From Rossellomorea arthrocnemi (GTDB lineage Bacteria > Bacillota > Bacilli > Bacillales > Bacillaceae_B), in contig NZ_CAJGBF010000009.1 of assembly GCF_904424705.1 (NCBI RefSeq), positions 62,001-126,000 of the forward strand: a DNA stretch of 64,000 nt, read 5' to 3'. Each line of letters starts with the position of its first letter. Position 1 is the first letter of the stretch. The position numbers and the translations under genes were made by a program. The notes beneath the pieces were generated by a model. It made no database searches. It was given only the letters and a program-made list of their open reading frames with translations, and was not told the origin of the DNA. This document shows positions 27,143 through 35,706 of the stretch, piece by piece.

Positions 27143-28553
27143 ATTTAGATAACCAATCTGTATGGAATGTACCTTCCTTATCAATGCGCTGATACGTATG
27201 GGCACCGAAGTAATCCCTTTGAGCCTGCAAGAGATTCGCTGGCAGTGACTCTGAGCGATAGCTATCATAATAAGCCAATGCACTGGAAAGGCCTGGTACC
27301 GGTATGCCCAACTTGATAGCTGTTGCCACCACTTCCCTTGCTTCATCCTGATAGTTCTCCACAATGTCCTTGAAATACGGATCAAGTAGTAAATTCCTTA
27401 AGCCCGGGTCACGATCATAGGCATTTTTGATTTCTTCCAGGAAGCCTGCTCGTATGATGCATCCCCCTCTGAAGATCATGGAAATTTCACCGGGTTTCAG
27501 GTTCCAATCGTATTCATCTGAAGCCGACTGAAGCTGTGCGAATCCTTGTGCATAAGAACAAATTTTGCTCATGTACAATGCCTTGCGAATCATCTCGATG
27601 AACGCCTGTTTGTTTCCTGTAAATTCTTTATTCTTTGGTCCTCTCAGGATCTTGCTCGCTTTCACACGTTCTTCCTTCATAGCTGAAATGAAGCGGGCAA
27701 AAACGGATTCAGTGATGATCGATAGCGGTACCCCTAATTCAAGGGAGCTGATGCTCGTCCATTTACCGGTACCTTTTTGCCCTGCGGTATCTAAAATAAC
27801 ATCCACAAGCGGCTTACCTGTTTCTTCATCCACCTTCGTAAAGATATCGGCTGTGATTTCAATCAAATAGCTGTCGAGTTCCCCTTCATTCCATCCTTTG
27901 AAAATTTCATGAAGTTCTATTGCACTTAGCCCCAGTACATTCTTCATAAGGTAATACGCTTCGCAAATAAGTTGCATATCACTGTATTCTATTCCATTAT
28001 GAACCATTTTCACGTAATGGCCGGATCCGTCTGGACCGATATATGTACTGCATGCATCCCCTTTTACCTTCGCTGCAATGGCAGTCAGGAAAGGCTCGAC
28101 TAAGTCATAGGCTTCTTTCTGGCCGCTTGGCATAATCGCAGGGCCGTATAATGCACCTTCTTCTCCACCGGAAACTCCTGCTCCAATGAAGTTAATTCCC
28201 TTCTCATCCAAAGACTTATTGCGGCGGACCGTATCTTCAAAGTATGTGTTTCCACCGTCAATGAGAATATCACCTTTATCCAGGTGCGGAAGCAATGAAT
28301 CAATCGCTTTATCCGTAATATTTCCGGCAGGTACCATGATAAGAATTTTACGCGGTGCTTCCAGCGATTGAACAAATTCACTTACATCATGTGTACCTAC
28401 CAATTGTTTCCCTTGATGCTCATCCAGAACTTCTCTTACCTTTTCATCTGACACATCATATATAGAAACTGAATAGCCTCTGCTTTCAAAGTTTAAGGCG
28501 AGACTCTTTCCCATCACTCCGACGCCGACGACTCCTATTTGTTGTTTTGTCAT
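27141..28553 (-). CDS. gndA: 6-phosphogluconate dehydrogenase
   Basis: A 470-residue oxidative pentose-phosphate enzyme converting 6-phosphogluconate to ribulose 5-phosphate, CO2 and NADPH. The Rossmann motif [14 protein letters not shown] opens the protein. The catalytic [19 protein letters not shown] and the C-terminal helical domain with FRGGCIIRA are intact. The frame starts at 28571, but ATG 28553 has the AAAGGGATG site and gives MTKQQIG, matching the usual start. It is divergent from an RpiR-type regulator 160 bases away that probably controls it. NADP+ preference over NAD+ is assumed from the family. Confidence 0.96.
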   Translation of the reverse strand: MTKQQIGVVGVGVMGKSLALNFESRGYSVSIYDVSDEKVREVLDEHQGKQLVGTHDVSEFVQSLEAPRKILIMVPAGNITDKAIDSLLPHLDKGDILIDGGNTYFEDTVRRNKSLDEKGINFIGAGVSGGEEGALYGPAIMPSGQKEAYDLVEPFLTAIAAKVKGDACSTYIGPDGSGHYVKMVHNGIEYSDMQLICEAYYLMKNVLGLSAIELHEIFKGWNEGELDSYLIEITADIFTKVDEETGKPLVDVILDTAGQKGTGKWTSISSLELGVPLSIITESVFARFISAMKEERVKASKILRGPKNKEFTGNKQAFIEMIRKALYMSKICSYAQGFAQLQSASDEYDWNLKPGEISMIFRGGCIIRAGFLEEIKNAYDRDPGLRNLLLDPYFKDIVENYQDEAREVVATAIKLGIPVPGLSSALAYYDSYRSESLPANLLQAQRDYFGAHTYQRIDKEGTFHTDWLSK

Positions 28554-28712
28554 TACGATCATCCCTTTCAATACGAATAAATAGAGCTCTTCACCGTTAT
28601 TATTATAATACGAAATAAATTTCTATGGTGGATTTTTATGAAATAATATTTTTTTATTTGCTTGAATAGGTTAAAATTATTTTCACACATGTCTTACAGG
28701 AGGGGTTTTACC

Positions 28713-29567
28713 ATGGAGGAACAGGCTCACCATTGTTTTCCACGAATCAGGTCCCATTACTCAAATTTAAGTGAAAAAGAAAAGATGATTGCTGATTTTA
28801 TTATTGCTAATCCTGAAAAAATTATCCATTCAACCATCAGTGGGGTGGCAGAAGATCTTGGTATTGCAGACGCAACGGTATTCCGATTCTGCAAGCGTTT
28901 AGGTTTTAAAGGCTACCAGGCGATGAAGATTTCATTAGCTGCCGATATCGTGACTCCGATTGAAGATATCCATGAAACCATCCACGAACAGGACTCAGAA
29001 GGTGTCATCGCACAAAAAGTATTTCGATCCAATATGAGGACCCTTGAGGACTCATTACGCATCCTGAAAGAGGAAACCTTCCGGGAAGCAGTTCAGGCTA
29101 TGCTCGGGGCAAGAAGGATTGAATTTTACGGTACTGGCGGATCAGGTTTCATTGCCATGGATGCCCATCATAAGTTTCTCAGGTCGGGCATGACCACTAA
29201 CGCCTATAATGACTCACATATGCAACTGATATCTGCTTCTCAACTGACAGAAGATGATGTGATTGTGTTTATTTCTCATTCAGGTGCCAATAAGGATTTA
29301 CTCGAAGTGTTGGAAGTTGCAAAGAAAAATCGTGTCACTACCATTGGCATCACCCACTTCGCCAAATCTCCTTTGAGCACCAGAATCGATATTCCGTTAT
29401 TCACTGTCTCCCAGGAGACCGAATACCGTGGAGAGGCCCTCGCCTCAAGAATCAGTCAGCTAACTATAGTGGACGCCCTCTTTGTCAACATCATGAAGAA
29501 ACGAAAAGATTTATCCAAATCCTCCCTGCAAAAAATGCGTGACGCAATTTCCATTAAAAAGATATAG
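28713..29567 (+). CDS. RpiR/MurR-type sugar-phosphate regulator
   Basis: A 284-residue regulator with an N-terminal RpiR-type helix-turn-helix (about residues 10-85, with GIADATVFRFCKRLGFKGYQ) and a C-terminal SIS domain (about 125-255, with FYGTGGSGFIAMDA and VIFISHSG-like SIS signatures) that binds phosphosugars. ATG 28713 has AGGAGGGG seven bases before it. The frame upstream to 28662 lacks one. Its divergent placement to gndA suggests that it controls that gene in response to a pentose or hexose phosphate. That is inference, though RpiR proteins regulate the pentose-phosphate pathway in staphylococci. Confidence 0.92.
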   Translation: MEEQAHHCFPRIRSHYSNLSEKEKMIADFIIANPEKIIHSTISGVAEDLGIADATVFRFCKRLGFKGYQAMKISLAADIVTPIEDIHETIHEQDSEGVIAQKVFRSNMRTLEDSLRILKEETFREAVQAMLGARRIEFYGTGGSGFIAMDAHHKFLRSGMTTNAYNDSHMQLISASQLTEDDVIVFISHSGANKDLLEVLEVAKKNRVTTIGITHFAKSPLSTRIDIPLFTVSQETEYRGEALASRISQLTIVDALFVNIMKKRKDLSKSSLQKMRDAISIKKI

Positions 29568-29582
29568 ACTGTTAATAAATAG

Positions 29583-29614
29583 AGGGACGGACCTTTAAAG
29601 GTCCGTCCCTTATC
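29583..29614 (+). terminator. Palindromic terminator of the RpiR-type gene
   Basis: GGGACGGACCTTT and AAAGGTCCGTCCC form a perfect 26-base palindrome just after the gene. The half GAGGGACGGACCTTTA recurs at 58299. Confidence 0.7.
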
Positions 29615-29633
29615 TGCATTATCCATATAAAAA

Positions 29634-29669
29634 AATAAAAAAAACAGACTCACGGATGAGTCTGTTTTT
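29634..29669 (-). terminator. Terminator of csp gene 2
   Basis: On the minus strand AAACAGACTCATC and GTGAGTCTGTTT form a stem followed by a T tract. Confidence 0.88.
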
Positions 29670-29686
29670 GGAGTTGTAACGTTAGA

Positions 29687-29887
29687 TTATGCTTTACGTA
29701 CGTTAGCTGCTTGTGGTCCACGAGCACCCTGTTCAACGTCGAAAGATACTTCTTGACCTTCGTCAAGAGATTTGAAACCTTCACCTTGAATCGCTGAGAA
29801 GTGTACGAATACGTCGTCTCCACCTTCTACTTCGATGAATCCGAAACCTTTTTCTGCGTTAAACCATTTTACTTTACCATTTTCCAT
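29687..29887 (-). CDS. cspB: Cold-shock protein (CspB/CspC type)
   Basis: A 66-residue cold-shock domain protein with intact KGFGFIE and [11 protein letters not shown]-binding motifs. It differs from the csp product near 20.2 kb mainly in the C-terminal third ([18 protein letters not shown]). ATG 29887 follows AGGAGGCAACAAAC. Its leader shares two blocks with the other csp leader. It should act as an RNA chaperone, with levels set partly by leader structure and RNA stability. The gene letter is a guess. Confidence 0.92.
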   Translation of the reverse strand: MENGKVKWFNAEKGFGFIEVEGGDDVFVHFSAIQGEGFKSLDEGQEVSFDVEQGARGPQAANVRKA

Positions 29888-29994
29888 GTTTGTTGCCTCC
29901 TAAAGTGCTTTACACACAATATATTACTATTCTTGCGATATCAGGTGAAAACCAAATCTTGTTCTTCCCTCGTATACCGGACAAAAATAATTCT
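29888..29994 (-). promoter_or_regulatory. Long cold-shock leader of csp gene 2
   Basis: On the minus strand AGAATTATTTTTGTCCGG (29977-29994) and GCAAGAATAGTAATA (29922-29936) occur in the same order as in csp gene 1. TATTGTGTG and an AGGAGG ribosome binding site follow. Confidence 0.65.
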
Positions 29995-30261
29995 TCTATA
30001 GAATAACAGTAATGAAACAAATAAGCAAGTTCTTGACGAAGAACTTTTGAAAGTCAGACCTCCGACACACTAAGGAACACCGCTCCTTTCTACACATCTA
30101 TTTGTATGATATGAACGGCACCTCCCATTCCCGCTATTTGAAACCGTTTCCTTTTTAGTCCTTTTGAAGGAACGTGATCGTTTTATAAGATTATCACTCA
30201 TGGGACTCTAAAACGAAGGGTAAACTGTGGTATAATGATTAAATATGAAAGGGAGTGCCCA

Positions 30262-30435
30262 ATGAAATCCACAAAAAATCGGTTCAGTAATGGTTCTATG
30301 GTTACGATTAAGGAAACTGGCGAAACAGTGACAATATTAAAATGGCAGTACGTCAAAAACATGAAGCGATATTCTTATATCGTGAAGGAACATCCAGGCA
30401 CATTTTATTTTGAAGAAGAATTAGAAGTAAACTAA
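30262..30435 (+). CDS. Small conserved-looking basic protein
   Basis: A 57-residue protein beginning MKSTKNRFSNGSMVTIK and ending EEELEVN. Alternating hydrophobic and polar residues and the order G-S-M-V-T-I, T-V-T-I-L-K-W and Y-S-Y-I-V-K-E suggest a small SH3-like beta barrel. I cannot name a family. ATG 30262 has AAAGGGAG six bases before it, so I prefer it to the ATG at 30235. An extended -10 promoter, TGGTATAAT, lies near 30228-30236. A hairpin with a T run follows. Confidence 0.65.
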   Translation: MKSTKNRFSNGSMVTIKETGETVTILKWQYVKNMKRYSYIVKEHPGTFYFEEELEVN

Positions 30436-30465
30436 AAGCCATCATACTTTTAATAGGATTTTGAC

Positions 30466-30500
30466 AAGGACTCTTACCCAATTTCAGCAGAGTCCTTTAT
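30466..30500 (+). terminator. Terminator of the 57-residue protein gene
   Basis: AAGGACTCT and AGAGTCCTTT pair around a 15-base loop. Confidence 0.65.
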
Positions 30501-30529
30501 CATGCAAACAATAAATGTTGAAAAAATAT

Positions 30530-30569
30530 AAAAAAAAGACAGCATCATGTACATGATGCTGTCTTTTTT
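30530..30569 (-). terminator. Terminator of the tRNA-Val gene
   Basis: GACAGCATCATGT and ACATGATGCTGTC form a perfect palindrome with T tracts on both sides, just after the tRNA on the minus strand. Confidence 0.88.
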
Positions 30570-30576
30570 CTATGTA

Positions 30577-30648
30577 TGACCTGTGAGGGATTCGAACCCA
30601 CGACCCCTTCCCTGTCAAGGAAGTGCTCTCCCACTGAGCTAACAAGTC
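30577..30648 (-). tRNA. tRNA-Val (anticodon GAC)
   Basis: A 72-base cloverleaf on the minus strand. The acceptor GACTTGT pairs with ACAGGTC with one G-U pair, plus discriminator A. The D arm is GCTC-GAGC with a short seven-base loop. The anticodon stem is CTTCC/GGAAG with loop TTGACAG, so the anticodon is GAC, decoding GUC. The T arm has GTGGG-TTCGAAT-CCCTC, which contains one U-U mismatch. CCA is not encoded. A terminator follows. It is a lone tRNA, not part of a cluster. Confidence 0.9.
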
Positions 30649-30796
30649 GCATTGGAAGGTATATATTCTATTATATTCATGAACAGAAAAATGTCAATGG
30701 TTTTTCACTAGATTATTCTCTTTTTCACTCTTCCACGTATAAAAGAACATCCGTTCGTATATACTGTCAGTACATCCAGTTGAGGAGGGCATCCAA

Positions 30797-31021
30797 ATGA
30801 TGAGATTAGTAAAGCGTTCATTACTGGAACGACATCCCATTGAAATCATTTACATGGATTCGGAACTGCAGTGTACGAAAAGAAGGATACTCGTGAAAAA
30901 AGTTGAAACGAACTATATTACAGCTTACTGCTTTTCCAGAAAAGATATCCGCAAATTTAAAATTCACGATATTTTAGCCGCTTTTCCTCCCCTCCCTCGT
31001 CTAAATGAAACATTTTCCTGA
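30797..31021 (+). CDS. Stand-alone WYL-like mini-domain protein
   Basis: A 74-residue protein whose pattern IEIIYMD...RRILVKKVE...YITAYCFSRKDIRKFKIHDILA follows the beta-strand order of a WYL domain, the small-molecule or nucleic-acid sensing fold usually fused to a helix-turn-helix. Here it stands alone with no DNA-binding part. ATG 30797 follows GAGGAGGGCATCCAA, and a second ATG lies directly after it. A bidirectional terminator separates it from the TRAP operon. Assignment to WYL is by pattern only. Function is unknown. Confidence 0.65.
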   Translation: MMRLVKRSLLERHPIEIIYMDSELQCTKRRILVKKVETNYITAYCFSRKDIRKFKIHDILAAFPPLPRLNETFS

Positions 31022-31035
31022 CTTCATCACTATGA

Positions 31036-31073
31036 AAAAGAGGCTGAGCCCTAAAATGGATCAGCCTCTTTTT
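31036..31073. terminator. Bidirectional terminator
   Basis: AAAAAGAGGCTGA and TCAGCCTCTTTTT form the stem between the WYL-like gene and the convergent TRAP permease gene. Confidence 0.88.
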
Positions 31074-31076
31074 GTT

Positions 31077-33062
31077 TTATGCCGTTGCTCGTGTTGGTGT
31101 TTTATCTTCTCTTTTAATAAAGAATTGCAGAGCCAGCATGATACCGAATAAAACCAAACCAATAATATCCGACATTCCCTCCGGATAGATCAGTAATAAT
31201 CCCGCTGCTACGCAGAGGAGTCGTTCAATGACGAATACTCTTCTATACCAATAGCCGATCATACCTGCTCCGATCGCCATCATTCCTGTAATGGCCGTAA
31301 AGACGACCCATAGTAATCTTGGAATGGTTGTATCAATCATTAACAGTTCAGGGGACAGGACGAACATGTACGGTATGATAAAGGCAGCAATGGCCAATTT
31401 AGCCGAATTGACACCTGTCCGTATCGGTTCTCCTCCCGACACCCCGGCAGCGGCAAATGCAGCCAGTGCCACAGGCGGCGTGATATCCGCTATGATCCCG
31501 AAGTAAAAAACGAATAAGTGAGCCGCTAACTCAGGTGCTCCCAATAGTATTATCGCAGGAGCAGCGATTGTCGATGTAATGACATAGTTTGCTGTAGTCG
31601 GAGAACCCATACCAAGTACAATCGACGCAATCATCGTGAACACTAATGTAAGGATCAACTTGCCCTCTGTGGAATTGGTAAGATCAGCTGCCAGATCCAC
31701 CAGCCCATTTGCAAGGGTCAATCCTAACCCGGTTTTCGTCACGACCCCTACAATCATACCTGCTGCGGCTGTAGCCACTGCTACAGATAGAGCAGTTCGG
31801 GCACCGTCCACAAGGGCATCTACTGCATCCTTGAAACCGATTCTTGTATCCTTTCTTATCGCACTGACGGCGATAGTTATAACAATCGACCAAAGCGCTG
31901 CACGCATAACGCTCATTCCGCTGACCAATAAAATGATAACTGCCAGTATTGGAAGAAGCAGATAAATCTTCTTGAACACTTCTTTACGGTCGGGCATTTC
32001 TTCATCAGATAATCCGCGAAGACCAATTCGCTTAGCTTCAAAGTGGGTCATGATCCAGATCCCTGTAAAGTAGAGTACAGCAGGTATCGAGGCTGCTTTC
32101 GCAATATCCCAATACGATATCCCACCGATAAACTCAACCATCAGGAAAGCAGCTGCTCCCATAATTGGTGGCATTAGCTGACCACCAGTCGACGCAGCCG
32201 CTTCTACCCCACCGGCAAACTCTTTACGGTACCCCAGCTTTTTCATCATAGGAATGGTGAATGAACCTGATGTTACAACGTTTGCGACAGAGCTTCCACT
32301 AATGGTTCCTTGAAGGGCACTGGAGAAAATCGCAACCTTAGCCGGCCCACCGACACGCTTTCCAGCTATCGACACAGCTAAGTCATTAAAATATTGTCCG
32401 ACGCCTGTTTTCACCAAAAATGCCCCAAACAAAAGGAACAGGAAGATGAAAGTGGCTGACACATACAATGGGGTCCCAAGGATCCCTTCACTGGTAAAGA
32501 ACATCGTTTTTACGATATCATCCCAGTCGTATCCTCTATGGGCAAGGAAACCAGGCATCAACCTGCCATAATACATATACAGGATGAATGCAGAAGCAAT
32601 AATCGTAATCGGTAACCCGACGGCACGACGGGTCGCTTCCAATACAAGGATCATGGCAGCGAAACCAACATAAAAGTCCAGGGAAGTCATTAATCCCACC
32701 CTGCTTACGATGTCATCCTGCATGATCGGCCAATAAGCACCAATTCCAACAGAAATGATTGAAAGAACGATATCATACCAGGCAACCTTATTCTTCTTCA
32801 GATTTTTCTTCCGTGCAGGAAATAATAGGAACACTAAAGAAAGAGCAAACCCTAAATGAATGGATAATAATAATTGCCTAGGGATGAATTGAAAGATGGA
32901 TGCTACTAATTGAAATAATGAAAACGCTAATAATCCGAAGAATATGATCCATTTGAACGTTCCATGATAGAATTTTCTTGTGGATGATTCAGGATCATAT
33001 TTCTCAAGTAACTCTTGTTGTTGCTCTGCAGTCAATGATTCAAACTCTTTATCTTTCTCCAA
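31077..33062 (-). CDS. TAXI-TRAP transporter fused permease
   Basis: A 661-residue permease in which the small (DctQ-like) and large (DctM-like) TRAP membrane subunits are fused, as usual for TAXI systems. There are about 17 to 19 membrane segments, with the cytoplasmic N-terminus acidic. Conserved DctM motifs such as SGSSVANVVTSGSFTIPMM and LGMGSPTTANYV are present. It drives Na+-coupled uptake of a substrate delivered by the TAXI receptor. The start is TTG 33062, with AAGGAG nine bases upstream. It overlaps the DUF1850 gene by 14 bases, so translation is coupled. The substrate is unknown; TAXI systems often take dicarboxylates or glutamate. Confidence 0.93.
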   Translation of the reverse strand: MEKDKEFESLTAEQQQELLEKYDPESSTRKFYHGTFKWIIFFGLLAFSLFQLVASIFQFIPRQLLLSIHLGFALSLVFLLFPARKKNLKKNKVAWYDIVLSIISVGIGAYWPIMQDDIVSRVGLMTSLDFYVGFAAMILVLEATRRAVGLPITIIASAFILYMYYGRLMPGFLAHRGYDWDDIVKTMFFTSEGILGTPLYVSATFIFLFLLFGAFLVKTGVGQYFNDLAVSIAGKRVGGPAKVAIFSSALQGTISGSSVANVVTSGSFTIPMMKKLGYRKEFAGGVEAAASTGGQLMPPIMGAAAFLMVEFIGGISYWDIAKAASIPAVLYFTGIWIMTHFEAKRIGLRGLSDEEMPDRKEVFKKIYLLLPILAVIILLVSGMSVMRAALWSIVITIAVSAIRKDTRIGFKDAVDALVDGARTALSVAVATAAAGMIVGVVTKTGLGLTLANGLVDLAADLTNSTEGKLILTLVFTMIASIVLGMGSPTTANYVITSTIAAPAIILLGAPELAAHLFVFYFGIIADITPPVALAAFAAAGVSGGEPIRTGVNSAKLAIAAFIIPYMFVLSPELLMIDTTIPRLLWVVFTAITGMMAIGAGMIGYWYRRVFVIERLLCVAAGLLLIYPEGMSDIIGLVLFGIMLALQFFIKREDKTPTRATA

Positions 33063-33570
33063 CTACAGTCACTCCTTTCCACTGATCATAAAGTGATTGT
33101 TTCTTTAATTGAACCCGAACGACAGAACCTTTATCAAAGTAGTCTGCAAAAGGGTATTCCTTGCCGTCCAGCACGAGACGATGATTGGCGACAACCTGTC
33201 CGATCCGGATATCAATGTATGGAAACACTTTATTCATATTAGAAATTAAATATTTGCCTTCTTTCGTTACTTCAAAAACTTCATCCCCTTCTGCATTGGC
33301 AGGCATCCCAATAGCAGTATCTTCATAAAGTAACTTGGTTTGTTGAATTTGATTTGATGATGTTTGATGATAAAACTCCTCTACTTCTGATAGATGGATA
33401 GAGTGAGTATAACGAACCGAAAATGAATGATCTTCGGAAAGGCTGAAAAGGACAGAGTCCCCTGATGTACTTCTTGGTTCTATTACCAAAAAAATGTGTA
33501 AAGGTATAAAAAGGATAACTAAAAGACATAGAATAAGGAGAAACGCTCCTGTGAATATAAATTTCTTCAT
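33049..33570 (-). CDS. DUF1850 protein of the TRAP operon
   Basis: A 173-residue protein with one N-terminal membrane segment (residues 5-28) and an extracytoplasmic beta-rich domain containing VRYTHSIHLSEVEEFY, the hallmark of DUF1850. Such proteins are encoded almost always between a TAXI receptor and the fused permease, and their role is unknown. The ATG at 33570 has only a short GGGG site. Translation is coupled to the permease through a 14-base overlap. A terminator lies between this gene and the receptor gene, so the receptor may be made in excess. Confidence 0.88.
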   Translation of the reverse strand: MKKFIFTGAFLLILCLLVILFIPLHIFLVIEPRSTSGDSVLFSLSEDHSFSVRYTHSIHLSEVEEFYHQTSSNQIQQTKLLYEDTAIGMPANAEGDEVFEVTKEGKYLISNMNKVFPYIDIRIGQVVANHRLVLDGKEYPFADYFDKGSVVRVQLKKQSLYDQWKGVTVVGER

Positions 33571-33631
33571 GTAGAATTCCCCACCATTCCATTTTCACAT
33601 CCGTTGTGCATCCGTGAAATGGGTTTCTACC

Positions 33632-33668
33632 AAAACAAAAGAATAGACCGTGTTAAGCGGCCTATCCC
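33632..33668 (-). terminator. Attenuating terminator after the TAXI receptor gene
   Basis: GGATAGGCCGC and CACGGTCTATTC pair around TTAA with a T-rich tail on the minus strand. It lies inside the operon, between the receptor and DUF1850 genes. Confidence 0.65.
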
Positions 33669-33691
33669 TTCGTCCATCTTTTGGTGTGAAC

Positions 33692-34687
33692 CTATTCCAT
33701 TGAAATTCCTTTTTCATCAAAGTATTTCTTAGCACCTGGATGTAATTCAATGCCCATCCCTTTGAGTCCATCTTCCGCCTTGATCAACTTACCTTTGGCG
33801 TGGGTGATTTTATCCGTATTTTCAAAAATAGCCTTGGTTACATCGTAAATGACATCTTCAGAAATGTCAGCGTTCGTAACAAGCATGGCACGAACGGCAA
33901 CAGTTGTCACTGCCTCATCTACCTTACTGTATGTTCCTGCAGGGATTTCATCCTCTGAGTAATAAGGGTACTTCTCGATTAACTCGCTGACCTTCCCTGA
34001 CTCTACAGGTACGATCGTGATGTCTTCCGTTGCAGCCAAGCCTTCAACCGCTCCAGTCGGGGTACCAGACGTGATGAATGCGGCATCAATTGTACCATCC
34101 TGGATACCCGTAGTTGAATCATCAAATGACAAGTTACGAGCCTCCAGATCTTCCAGTTTAATTCCATGAACCTCAAGAATCTGAGTGGCGTTCAATAATG
34201 TTCCTGAACCGGCTTCACCGACCGAAACAACTTTCCCTTTAAGATCTTCCACTGATTTGATACCTGAATCTTTCGTGGTGACAATTTGAATTGTTTCCGG
34301 ATAGAGAGTCGCAATACCCCTTGCGTTTTCTACCTTGTTATCTTTGAACATTTCTGTTCCCTCAGAAGCATAAGACGCAATATCTGTTTGCGTAAAAGCA
34401 ATTTCCGTTTTACCGTCTTTAACAGCGGCCATGTTTTCAGCAGATGCACCTGAAGTGGATGCCGAAGACTTGATTCCGGTTTCATCTTCAATAATCTTAG
34501 CGAATGTTCCGCCTAACGGGTAATATGTACCCCCTGTTCCACCTGTAGCAATTCCAATGAAGTCAACCTCTTTGTTACCTTCACCATCAGATGATGATCC
34601 TCCACCTGATCCGCCGCCGCATGCAGCAAGAATGACAGATAGAACTAGAAGTAGTGCAGTGCTTAGGAATAAACTGCGTTTTTTCAT
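33692..34687 (-). CDS. TAXI-family TRAP substrate-binding lipoprotein
   Basis: A 331-residue extracytoplasmic receptor. The signal peptide ends in lipobox LAAC (Cys near residue 23), followed by a Gly/Ser-rich tether and the TAXI signature FIGIATGGTGGTYYPLGG. The mature fold is a type II periplasmic-binding protein. It captures the substrate and hands it to the downstream fused permease. ATG 34687 follows AGGGGGAATTAG. Upstream, TTGACA with TACAAT at 19-base spacing and two direct TGTTACA repeats look like a regulated promoter. Confidence 0.93.
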   Translation of the reverse strand: MKKRSLFLSTALLLVLSVILAACGGGSGGGSSSDGEGNKEVDFIGIATGGTGGTYYPLGGTFAKIIEDETGIKSSASTSGASAENMAAVKDGKTEIAFTQTDIASYASEGTEMFKDNKVENARGIATLYPETIQIVTTKDSGIKSVEDLKGKVVSVGEAGSGTLLNATQILEVHGIKLEDLEARNLSFDDSTTGIQDGTIDAAFITSGTPTGAVEGLAATEDITIVPVESGKVSELIEKYPYYSEDEIPAGTYSKVDEAVTTVAVRAMLVTNADISEDVIYDVTKAIFENTDKITHAKGKLIKAEDGLKGMGIELHPGAKKYFDEKGISME

Positions 34688-34941
34688 ATTCTAATTCCCC
34701 CTATTAAATTTTATACGTTAACGAAATAATTGTAACACAAACTGTAACAATCTTGTCAATTCTAATACATAAACTTTTAACTTTTTTCATAAAAAACCTC
34801 TTTCTTCATTCCTCTTATTACACAATGTCACGAATAATGCTTCATTATTCTATACAACCAACGTACGCATGCATAGGGAATGTATAAAGCGTTTACAATC
34901 ATTCTATTTTCATTTCATACACGACGCATATTTGTCCACAT

Positions 34942-34980
34942 AAAAAGGACTGAAGTTAAATGTCCATCCTTCAGTCCCCA
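34942..34980 (-). terminator. Terminator of the yutG gene
   Basis: GGGACTGAAGG and CTTCAGTCCTTTTT pair on the minus strand, with TGGACATTTAA in the loop. Confidence 0.85.
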
Positions 34981-34983
34981 CTG

Positions 34984-35556
34984 TTATATAATAGTTTCTT
35001 TTTTACCGATTAATTCTTCATTCTCAAATTTAAGCTTATCTTCTTCAGAAATGTTTTCTTCCCGGTCCCTCAGGCTGTGTGCAATCCTTGATGAAGCATT
35101 GGCTGCGATGCTTGCAACGATATCATCCAAAAAGGTATGTACCCCTTCCCCGTTTTTTGTGTCCAATTCACGGATGATCCCGATCTTATTTTTGTCAAGA
35201 TGACCAAAGGTGGTTACGGCTATACTTCCATATCCAAGGGCAGCCCCCAGTGCAATGGTCTCATCGACTCCGAACAGACCTTCATCCGTTTCTACGATCG
35301 ATTGAAGGGGCTCTGAAAGCTGCTTCTGTTCAGCAAGCTGATCCAATTCGACTCCCACAAGAATCGCATGCTGAATCTCCCTTTTTAACAGCACTTTCTT
35401 CACGCTATCAATACAATCTTCCATAAGAAGCTCATGATTATATGCGTACTGCATTTCATAAACGATTTCGGCAATATCCTCTATGGATACACCCCGATCT
35501 TCCAGCCTTTGTAATGCAGCCTTGGTAACATCTCTTGAGTGAACAGGTTTATTCAT
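34984..35556 (-). CDS. yutG: YutG/PgpA-family phosphatidylglycerophosphatase
   Basis: A 190-residue helical protein of the PgpA family in its soluble Gram-positive form (B. subtilis YutG). It shows VTKAALQRLEDRGVSIEDIA near the N-terminus, GVDETIALGAALGYGSI, and the acidic THFLDDIVASIAANASSR-type motif (here TFLDDIVASIAAN) that binds metal. It may dephosphorylate phosphatidylglycerophosphate in anionic lipid synthesis. ATG 35556 is seven bases after AAAGGGG. The earlier ATG at 35562 is too close. It is monocistronic. Unlike E. coli PgpA it has no membrane helix, so its substrate is less certain. Confidence 0.88.
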   Translation of the reverse strand: MNKPVHSRDVTKAALQRLEDRGVSIEDIAEIVYEMQYAYNHELLMEDCIDSVKKVLLKREIQHAILVGVELDQLAEQKQLSEPLQSIVETDEGLFGVDETIALGAALGYGSIAVTTFGHLDKNKIGIIRELDTKNGEGVHTFLDDIVASIAANASSRIAHSLRDREENISEEDKLKFENEELIGKKETII

Positions 35557-35670
35557 ACTCATTCCCCTTTCTGGGCGTTCCCTTTCTGTTGAAAATTATA
35601 ACACTTTTTCGAATTTTCGTATTGTAATCCGCTTTCGGGAAATAAATAAGGGATTATGATACAATCTTTC

Positions 35671-35684
35671 TGTAAACGTTAACA
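35671..35684 (+). promoter_or_regulatory. cre box (CcpA operator) upstream of yjcH
   Basis: TGTAAACGTTAACA matches the catabolite-responsive consensus TGWAANCGNTNWCA at every position. It lies 23 bases before the yjcH start, downstream of a TATGAT/TACAAT -10 region, so CcpA bound here would block transcription in glucose. Confidence 0.75.
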
Positions 35685-35706
35685 CAGATCTTAGGAGGCT
35701 ATTGTC

